Assembly (NCBI GenBank): GCA_021827985.1
Contig: JAKATL010000019.1
Coordinates: forward strand, 1 to 42,265
Length of the DNA stretch: 42,265 nt
Source of the DNA: a bacterium
Lineage (GTDB): Bacteria; Chloroflexota; Dormibacteria; Aeolococcales; Bog-877
Reading direction: 5' to 3'
The translations under genes and the position numbers were made by a program. The notes below the pieces were generated by a model. It was given only the letters and a program-made list of their open reading frames with translations. It was not told the origin of the DNA and did no database searches. Below are positions 36,882-42,265 of the stretch, piece after piece. The stretch's first letter is position 1; every line of letters begins with the position of its first letter.

Positions 36882-38570
36882 ATGCTGGAACAGCAGTCGG
36901 CTGGCATGGTGGACGACGAGGAGGAGCTCGGGCGCTGGGCCGAGCGCTACCGCGCGGCGCGCCAGCGGCAGGCCGGTGAGGGATTTCTGCCCCTTCCCGA
37001 GACCCTCTCAGGGCTGCCCGTGGAGCCCCTCTACACCCCGAGCTCGCTATCGGGCCAGGATTACGCGGCCACCATTGGCTATCCCGGCTCTTTCCCCTAC
37101 ACCCGGGGGGTGTACGACTCCATGTACCGGGACAAGCTCTTCACCATGCGCCAGTTCGCGGGCTTCGGCACCGCCGCGGCCACCAACCAGCGTTACCGCT
37201 TCCTGCTGGAGCAGGGTCAGACCGGGCTGTCGGTGGCCTTCGACATGCCCACCCTCATGGGCCGGGACTCCGACGACCCGCTGGGCCAGGGGGAGGTGGG
37301 CCGCTGTGGGGTGGCCATCGACTCTTTGGAGGACATGGCGCGCCTCTTCGAGGGCATCGACCTCTCCAAGGTCACCACCTCGATGACCATCAACTCCCCG
37401 GCGGCCATCCTGCTGGCGATGTACATAGCGGTCGGGGAGCGCCAGGGGGTGCCCGCAGACCGGCTGGGCGGGACCCTGCAGAACGACATCCTCAAGGAGT
37501 ACATCGCCCAGAAGGAGTACATCTTCCCGCCCCACCCCAGCCTGCGCCTGGTCACCGACGTGGTGGCCTTCTGCGCCCAGCACGTCCCCCGCTGGCACCC
37601 CATTTCGATCTCCGGATACCACATCCGCGAGGCCGGGTCCACCGCCGTGCAGGAGCTGGCCTTCACCCTCGCCGACGGCTTCGCCTACGTCGAGGCGGGG
37701 ATGGAGCGGGGTATGGCGGTGGACGAGTTCGCGCCCCGCCTCAGCTTCTTCTTCAACAGCCACATGGACTTCTTCGAGGAGGTGGCGAAGTACCGGGCCG
37801 CCCGCCGCATCTGGGCCCGGAGGATGCGTGACCGATACGGGGCTCGCGATCCCCGCTCCTGGCTGCTGCGCTTCCACACCCAGACCGCCGGCTGCTCCCT
37901 CACCGCCCAGCAGGTGGAGAACAACATCGCTCGCACCGCTCTGGAGGCGCTGGCTGCGGTGCTGGGGGGCACCCAGTCGCTGCACACCAACGCCATGGAC
38001 GAGGTTTTGGCCCTGCCCACTGCCAAGGCGGCCCAAATCGCGCTCCGCACCCAGCAGATCATCGCTTTCGAGACCGGCGTGACGGCGACCATAGACCCGC
38101 TGGGGGGCTCTTACTTTGTGGAGGACCTCACCAACCGGATGGAGCAGGAGGCGGAACGGTATTTCGAGGAGATCGACGACCGGGGCGGGGTCCTGGCCTG
38201 CATCGAGCAGGGCTTCTTCCAGCGCGAGATCGCCGACGCCGCCTTCCGTTATCAGCAGCAGCTGGATTCGGGGGACCGGCTGGTGGTGGGGGTCAACTCC
38301 TTCCTCTCCGCCGATGAGGACGGCCCCGACCTCCTGCGGATCGGGCCTGAGGTGGAGGAGGAGCAGCTGGGCACTCTGCGCCGCCTGCGGGAGGAACGTG
38401 ACGGCACCTCGGTCTCGCTAGCGCTCGAGAAGCTTCAGGAGGCGGCGCGAGGATCGGAGAACCTCATGCCCCGGATCCTGGACAGCTGCCGAGCCCTAGC
38501 CACTGAGGGTGAGATCATCGCCGCCCTCCAGGAGGTCTTCGGAACCTACCGGGAGTCCCCCTCCTTCTGA
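36882..38570 (+). CDS. Second methylmalonyl-CoA mutase-family catalytic subunit
   Basis: 562 residues, catalytic barrel only, no B12-binding domain. Compared with the mutase at 23770 it has an extra 40-residue N-terminal helix and a different active-site residue: Phe92 (RQFAGFG) where the first has Tyr, while Arg222 (PSLRLVTD) and His247 (SGYHIREAG) are kept. Phe at this place is found in isobutyryl-CoA mutases, which also change the Arg to Gln, but also in many bacterial methylmalonyl-CoA mutases, so the substrate is open. AGGAG lies 9 nt before the ATG; GTG at 36879 is the alternative. It overlaps the convergent NYN gene by 25 bp. Confidence 0.93.
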   Translation: MLEQQSAGMVDDEEELGRWAERYRAARQRQAGEGFLPLPETLSGLPVEPLYTPSSLSGQDYAATIGYPGSFPYTRGVYDSMYRDKLFTMRQFAGFGTAAATNQRYRFLLEQGQTGLSVAFDMPTLMGRDSDDPLGQGEVGRCGVAIDSLEDMARLFEGIDLSKVTTSMTINSPAAILLAMYIAVGERQGVPADRLGGTLQNDILKEYIAQKEYIFPPHPSLRLVTDVVAFCAQHVPRWHPISISGYHIREAGSTAVQELAFTLADGFAYVEAGMERGMAVDEFAPRLSFFFNSHMDFFEEVAKYRAARRIWARRMRDRYGARDPRSWLLRFHTQTAGCSLTAQQVENNIARTALEALAAVLGGTQSLHTNAMDEVLALPTAKAAQIALRTQQIIAFETGVTATIDPLGGSYFVEDLTNRMEQEAERYFEEIDDRGGVLACIEQGFFQREIADAAFRYQQQLDSGDRLVVGVNSFLSADEDGPDLLRIGPEVEEEQLGTLRRLREERDGTSVSLALEKLQEAARGSENLMPRILDSCRALATEGEIIAALQEVFGTYRESPSF

Positions 38571-39082
38571 CCGCGCCGCCTCTCATGGTGGGTGAAGCGG
38601 TGCAGCCAGTCACGGGTATCCTCGGCTGATGGCAGCGGCTTCTCCAGCCGCGCCCGGGCGGAGCGGCCCGGGGCGGCCGCCCCCCTTCGATCGATCACCG
38701 AGATCAGCTCCATCGCCCCCATGGTGGTCGCCCCCAGGCTCCGCACCGCATCCCGGAGGGCCCGGTCGCTGCTCACCAGCAGCGCCGGCGCTCCGCGGTG
38801 GCGGTGGACCTCGACCAGCTCGATGATGCGGTGGTCGGCGGAGGTGCCAGGGTCCGGGTAGAGGACGCGCACCCGGGGGCTGCGGACGCCCGGCAGGTGG
38901 TGCGGCGGTCCGTCGAAGACGATGACCAGCTCGTCATGCTGGGTGAGCAGCGGCGAACTCTGGGTGTAGGAGACGAGCAGAGCCTGGGCTTCCTGGTGCC
39001 GCCCGGCCACCATGAGCGGGCGGGCTCTGGGCCAGGCCCAGCTTACGTTGCTGCCGTCGACCACCAAGACGGAGCGGCTCAT
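38546..39082 (-). CDS. NYN-domain (YacP-like) putative ribonuclease
   Basis: 178 residues. The PIN-like fold is indicated by [13 protein letters not shown] at the N-terminus (acidic Asp9 and Asn12), [11 protein letters not shown], and [20 protein letters not shown]. These acidic positions coordinate metal in NYN/YacP nucleases such as Rae1. The C-terminal 40 residues are basic. The ATG at 39082 overlaps the stop of the upstream gene (ATGA) and is preferred over an ATG five codons earlier. RNA target unknown. Confidence 0.85.
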   Translation of the reverse strand: MSRSVLVVDGSNVSWAWPRARPLMVAGRHQEAQALLVSYTQSSPLLTQHDELVIVFDGPPHHLPGVRSPRVRVLYPDPGTSADHRIIELVEVHRHRGAPALLVSSDRALRDAVRSLGATTMGAMELISVIDRRGAAAPGRSARARLEKPLPSAEDTRDWLHRFTHHERRRGQKEGDSR

Positions 39083-39966
39083 CGAGGGTCGGGCCATGCC
39101 CAGCCAGACGGGGCGAGCGGCGACTCCACTGGGCCGGTGCCCACCAGCTCCGCCGCGACCAGCAGCCGGGGGGGAAGGTCTTTGGGGAGGTGCGCCAGCA
39201 CCTCCTGATCCAGTCCCCGCAGCCCCCAGCGAGCTCCCGCGAGCCCTCCCACCAGGGCCGGCAACTGGTCCCCCGGGATTCTTCGCGAGCTGGCCGCATC
39301 CACTGCCTCGGCCCAGGTGCGAGCTCCGGCCAGGGCGGCCACCGCCGCTTCCAGGACGTCCGGGGCGTCGGCTCCCTCCGGGATGCCCGCTCCTGGCTCG
39401 GGCGGCCGGAGCCGCCGCTGGAACGCCTCCGGCGCGTCCTCCCGCACCGCCTGAGCGGTCCGCACCAGGCTGTCCTCAAGGTCAAGCGTGAGGAGGTCAC
39501 GCGCCAGCAGCGCGGTTGCCACCGCCGCGAGTTGGGCCATCATCTCCCCATGTGTGATCCCGGCCGCCAACTGGGCCCAGGCCCGGGTGGCTGCCCCGCT
39601 GCGGGAGGCGGCTAGGGCCACCGGAAGCACCCGGACCAACGGCAGGTCCAGCGCCGCCGCCCCCGCCGCCGAAGCCGCCGCCGGGCCCAGCTCCGCGGAG
39701 TTCATCCCCCGGGCCGACATCCTGAGGGCGATGCCCGTGGTGGAGCCGGCCGGCAACCGGTGCACCTGTGGGAGCTCCAACCAACCGGTGACCACGTCAT
39801 CGGGGACCAGGCGGCCTGCCCGCCTAAGGCTCTCCGCGAGGGTGAGGGCATGCCAGGTGAGGGGCAGGCCGGCGTCCCCCCCGATGAGCTCGCCCGCGGC
39901 CATACCAAGCAACATTCCGCGGGATGCGTCCCCGGCTCTCAGGGGATCGCGGCGGGCACCCAACAT
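39079..39966 (-). CDS. ADP-ribosylglycohydrolase-like protein, active-site residues apparently lost
   Basis: 295 residues, all-helical DraG/ARH-like. The N-terminal RGMLLGMAAGELIGG, ITHGEMMAQLAAVATALL and LVGGLAGARWGLRGL match family landmarks. However, the usual TDDT metal motif before the LALAESL helix reads PLTWHA here, and the later DxDT motif reads PGDQLP. By eye, most of the Mg-binding aspartates are missing. It may bind ADP-ribose-like ligands without hydrolysing them, or belong to a different enzyme of the same fold. It is coupled to the NYN nuclease gene and starts 27 bp after the radical SAM gene. GATAAT lies 6 nt before its ATG. Confidence 0.75.
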   Translation of the reverse strand: MLGARRDPLRAGDASRGMLLGMAAGELIGGDAGLPLTWHALTLAESLRRAGRLVPDDVVTGWLELPQVHRLPAGSTTGIALRMSARGMNSAELGPAAASAAGAAALDLPLVRVLPVALAASRSGAATRAWAQLAAGITHGEMMAQLAAVATALLARDLLTLDLEDSLVRTAQAVREDAPEAFQRRLRPPEPGAGIPEGADAPDVLEAAVAALAGARTWAEAVDAASSRRIPGDQLPALVGGLAGARWGLRGLDQEVLAHLPKDLPPRLLVAAELVGTGPVESPLAPSGWAWPDPR

Positions 39967-39972
39967 CCCCCG

Positions 39973-39978
39973 ATTATC
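39973..39978 (-). promoter_or_regulatory. Possible internal -10 before the ADP-ribosylglycohydrolase-like gene
   Basis: GATAAT on the minus strand ends 6 nt before the ATG, the leaderless spacing seen elsewhere. The intervening CGGGGG could instead act as a weak ribosome binding site. Confidence 0.45.
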
Positions 39979-39993
39979 GGCGGGAACGGAGAT

Positions 39994-41103
39994 TCAGGCG
40001 GCCGGTCGATAGGCGCAGCCGGGGTCCTCACCCAGCGGATCACCGCCTTCGGCGAAGGCCCGGGCCCGGGAGCCGCCGCACAGCTGGCGGTAGGCGCAGC
40101 TGCCGCAGCGCCCGTTGAACTCAGCCGCCCGAATGCTTCGCAGCAGTGGGCTCTGCCGGTAAACCTCGGCCAGCCGCTGGCGGCGAAGATCCCCCACGAC
40201 CACGGGGAGGAAGCCCGAGGGTCGGACCAGGCCGTCATGCGAGATGAACACCACCCCCATGCCGTCCCGCGTGCCGACGGTCTGAGGCCGAGGAGGCCTG
40301 CCGCCCGGTCCCGCCAGCTCCTGGAGCCGGCCGCTCAGCCGCTGGTAGAGGGGCCCGGAGAAGGCCGTCCCGGCGCGCCGCTCCGCGACCACGCGCCGGA
40401 AGAAGGGTGCCTCGACAGTGCGGACCAAGAGGGGATGCCGGGAGGTCTCATAAAGGAAGTGGCACACCTCCTCGTTCTCCTCGGCGGTGGGAGAGCGCAG
40501 ATCCTCCCCCCGCCCCACCTCGATGAGGAAGAACACCTCCCAGATCGGTACCCCGAGGCGTAGGAGAAGCGCGGCCACGTCCGCCAGCTCCTCGAGGTTG
40601 GAGCGCATGACCGTGGTGTTCACCTGGAGCCGGAAGCCCATCCCCACCAGCCACCGGATCGCCTCCACGGTGGCCTCGAAGTGGCCGTCGACCCCTCGCA
40701 CCCGATCGTGGGTCGCTGGAGTCGAGCCGTCCAAGCTCACCGACACCGCCTTCACCCCCAAGCTTTTCATCTCGGCCATGGTCGGCCGGTCCAATTGGGG
40801 AGACACTGAGGGCGACAGGGCCACCGGCACGCCAAGGCTCCGGGCGTGAGCGACCAGATCCCGGAGGTCGGGGCGGGCGAGGCAGTCGCCACCGGTCATC
40901 ACCAGGACCGGGCGCGGCTGACCCAGCTCCGCGACCTGGTCCACGAGGTCGAGGGACTCGGCGAGGCTGAGCTGACCAGGCAGGGGATGATGCACCGCTG
41001 AAGCCCGGCAGTGTCGGCAGCTCAGGGGGCAGGCCACGGTGGTCTCCCAGAAGACGAGGATCGGCCTCTCAGAGAAGGTGACGCGCGGACGGGGCTCCTC
41101 CAC
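39994..41103 (-). CDS. Radical SAM/SPASM protein
   Basis: About 369 residues. The radical SAM Cys motif is ACPLSCRHCRA (Cys25, 29, 32), followed by VLVMTGGDCLARPDL (SAM-binding GGD), SVSLDGSTPATHDRVRG and a C-terminal SPASM-type cluster region (RCGSCAYRQLCGGSRARAFA, then GEDPGCAY). This C-terminus resembles the AhbC/AhbD/NirJ and TIGR04053 group, with Ser replacing one Cys of CGGC. It could act in heme or tetrapyrrole modification or on a peptide; no precursor peptide gene is evident. The GTG at 41103 gives the usual short N-terminus; a GTG at 41151 is possible. It is the first gene of a three-gene minus-strand set. Confidence 0.88.
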   Translation of the reverse strand: MEEPRPRVTFSERPILVFWETTVACPLSCRHCRASAVHHPLPGQLSLAESLDLVDQVAELGQPRPVLVMTGGDCLARPDLRDLVAHARSLGVPVALSPSVSPQLDRPTMAEMKSLGVKAVSVSLDGSTPATHDRVRGVDGHFEATVEAIRWLVGMGFRLQVNTTVMRSNLEELADVAALLLRLGVPIWEVFFLIEVGRGEDLRSPTAEENEEVCHFLYETSRHPLLVRTVEAPFFRRVVAERRAGTAFSGPLYQRLSGRLQELAGPGGRPPRPQTVGTRDGMGVVFISHDGLVRPSGFLPVVVGDLRRQRLAEVYRQSPLLRSIRAAEFNGRCGSCAYRQLCGGSRARAFAEGGDPLGEDPGCAYRPAA

Positions 41104-41198
41104 GACTCCGATTCTTCCGTTCCCTGGCCCTGGCCACCCGGGTGATTCCACCTGGGGGCGACTGCCGGGATCCCCCCTTACGACCCGCAGGGCCTCCC

Positions 41199-41220
41199 TG
41201 GCACCGTGGGTGACGTGCCA
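41199..41220. repeat. Small inverted repeat upstream of the radical SAM gene
   Basis: TGGCAC (41199-41204) and GTGCCA (41215-41220), 10-nt spacer, in the divergent region between the radical SAM gene and the broken membrane-protein gene. It may be a regulator site; the evidence is only the symmetry. Confidence 0.3.
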
Positions 41221-41270
41221 ATCTCTGTCCTTCTCCAGGCACTGCCCCAGCAGCTCTCGGAGAGCCGTAG

Positions 41271-41680
41271 GTGAGCCCCGGGTCGTCCGCGAACCTCTAC
41301 CTTCTCCTCCTCGGCCAGGTGGCGCTGGCGGTGGGGATCGCCGCCCTAGTCGAAGGCGGGCGCGTGTTCCGGGCCAGGTCCGGCCGGAACGAGCCGGGGA
41401 GCGCTGAGCCCACGGCCGCCACTCCCGGGATGAGCTTCCTCAGGGTGGCCCTGGGCTCCCTCTGGGTGCTGGATGGCGTCCTCCAGGCCCAGCCGACCAT
41501 GCCCCGGGGATTCGCCGCGGGAATCCTGGCCCAGGTCGCGCAGGGCCAGCCCGGCTGGCTGGCCTCCTCTCCACTGAGGAGGCGATATGGCGGGCCCACC
41601 CCGTCCACTTCACGGTGGCCACGGTCCTGATCCAGGTGGGTATCGGGGTCGCGATCCTGACCGGGGGAAACTCCCGGCTG
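41271..41680 (+). pseudogene. Broken small membrane-protein gene
   Basis: The first frame reads an N-terminal helix (LYLLLLGQVALAVGIAALVEG), a linker, then FLRVALGSLWVLDGVLQAQP and GQPGWLAS. Around 41570-41585 the frame changes, and the homologous continuation lies in another frame (TEEAIWRAHPVHFTVATVLI followed by QVGIGVAILTGG). This matches a common actinobacterial membrane family with an L-DG-LQxxP motif. The gene then ends abruptly near 41670-41690, where sequence antisense to it becomes tnpB. So it is frameshifted and cut short, probably by the insertion sequence. Confidence 0.7.
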
Positions 41681-42203
41681 GGGGTGGCGGCGGTGACCCG
41701 GACCGAGCCGCCCTCGATCCGCACAACCCACCTTGTGGCGTCCTCGGAGAGGTGGACCGTGCCGACTCTGGGCAGGGTCACGGCCCGTCGGTGGAGATGG
41801 ATCGCGCCGGTGAGCCGGAAGCTGTCCCGGCTGCGGCCCTTCTTCTGAAGCGCGGGAAGTGGACCTGGGGGCCGGGACGCTTGCCCGCCCGGCTCGCCCA
41901 GAACGCCCGCATGCCCCGCTCCAGGTCGCGGAATGCCTCTTGGGGCACGCACTTGCTCACCTCGGGCCACCAGGGGACGCCGTCCCGCCCCTTCTTCCAG
42001 CCGTTCCACTCCCGGTGCTGGCTCATCGCCGAGGGCAACGGGACGGTGCTGTCGCCCGCCCGGCGGGCCTCCAGGGCGGCCCGCTCCCGCTCCAACCCCC
42101 AGTTGTAGGCAAACCGAGAGGCTCCGGCATGGCGGAAGAGGCTGCGACGCTGCCGGCAGTTGGGCTGGAGGGCAAAGCGCAACGCCTGGCGGACCATGGC
42201 CAT
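41670..42203 (-). pseudogene. tnpB: Truncated, frameshifted tnpB (IS200/IS605 family)
   Basis: It begins at ATG 42203 with GGAGG 7 nt upstream. The N-terminus (RQALRFALQPNCRQRRSLFR, then ASRFAYNWGLERER) is the TnpB WED/N-terminal domain. HFPRF should continue as a KKGRSRDSFRLTG block, but that block is one frame away, consistent with loss of one base near 41848. After the VTLPRVGTVHLSE and IEGGSVRVTAATPSRE strands, homology stops. The whole RuvC nuclease and zinc-finger half is missing, as is the right end with its guide (omega) RNA. It cannot encode an active RNA-guided nuclease. Confidence 0.85.
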
Positions 42204-42231
42204 CAGGAAGCCTCCACCGGCCGCTCCGCGC

Positions 42232-42251
42232 AGCGCAGCGCCCGCTGCGCT
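42232..42251. repeat. Hairpin upstream of tnpB, possible left end of the element
   Basis: AGCGCAGCG (42232-42240) and CGCTGCGCT (42243-42251) form a 9-bp perfect stem with a 2-nt spacer, about 30 bp upstream of tnpB. IS200/IS605 elements carry subterminal hairpins recognised by TnpA at such positions. The outer boundary is beyond or at the window edge. Confidence 0.55.
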
Positions 42252-42265
42252 CTGGTGCGGGCGGA

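Noticed and set aside
41440..42009. A continuous 189-residue minus-strand protein at the right end
   Set aside because: Only its middle (after the KKGRSRD block) is TnpB; the N-terminal part is out of frame with tnpB and the C-terminal part is antisense to the broken membrane gene.
41670..42265. An active TnpB RNA-guided nuclease system with omega RNA
   Set aside because: The RuvC half and right end are absent and the remaining frame is shifted, so no functional nuclease can be encoded here.

Overview
This is a very GC-rich bacterial chromosome segment with tightly packed, often overlapping genes, heavy GTG start use, and several genes that appear to be transcribed without a leader: a TANNNT -10 element sits 6-9 nt before the start codon with no ribosome binding site. 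An actinobacterial-type 2-oxoglutarate dehydrogenase fusion, class II ribonucleotide reductase, an EtfD-like membrane oxidoreductase and methylmalonyl-CoA metabolism point to an Actinomycetota-like or neighbouring terrabacterial lineage such as Dormibacterota or Chloroflexota. The exact phylum is inference; there is no rRNA or other marker here. The genes look like those of an aerobic heterotroph that oxidises fatty acids, propionate-yielding substrates and threonine.

Layout. 1-1052: 3' part of a DDE transposase. 1190-4196 (minus): nrdJ with its terminator and a pair of NrdR boxes. 4305-9874: an E2-E1 2-oxoglutarate dehydrogenase fusion carrying two lipoyl domains, followed by its E3 (lpdA). 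9957-10796: a VapBC-like toxin-antitoxin pair and a convergent stand-alone Lrp/AsnC RAM-domain protein. 11071-13316: tdh-kbl, threonine to glycine plus acetyl-CoA. 13355-14319: ECF sigma factor and a membrane partner. 14379-18557: galU, a small protein, a PHP-domain phosphoesterase, a Ser/Thr/Pro-rich membrane protein and an ABC exporter. 18567-20329 (minus): a hypothetical protein, coaE and a coiled-coil protein.

20371-31520 is a long plus-strand run for acyl-CoA oxidation: enoyl-CoA hydratase, a small membrane protein, EtfD, methylmalonyl-CoA epimerase, mutase large subunit, propionyl-CoA carboxylase beta subunit, sucCD, acyl-CoA dehydrogenase and thiolase. It would carry acyl-CoA and propionyl-CoA to acetyl-CoA and succinate and pass electrons to the quinone pool. 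31527-33359 holds an ArsR-type regulator divergent from a tiny leaderless gene, with repeated CCATATC operators between them, then a membrane protein. 33428-38570 adds a second acyl-CoA dehydrogenase, a lipoprotein made of two copies of an unrecognised domain, meaB and a second mutase. 39082-41103 (minus) is a three-gene set: radical SAM/SPASM protein, degenerate ADP-ribosylglycohydrolase-like protein and NYN-type nuclease. The right end is mobile-element debris: a frameshifted membrane-protein gene cut by a frameshifted, truncated tnpB whose upstream side carries an IS200/IS605-like hairpin.

Translational coupling by overlapping stop and start codons is pervasive (kgd-lpdA, vapB-vapC, tdh-kbl, ABC ATPase-permease, sucC-sucD and others). 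I found no rRNA, tRNA or CRISPR array. No gene-free stretch exceeds about 275 bases.
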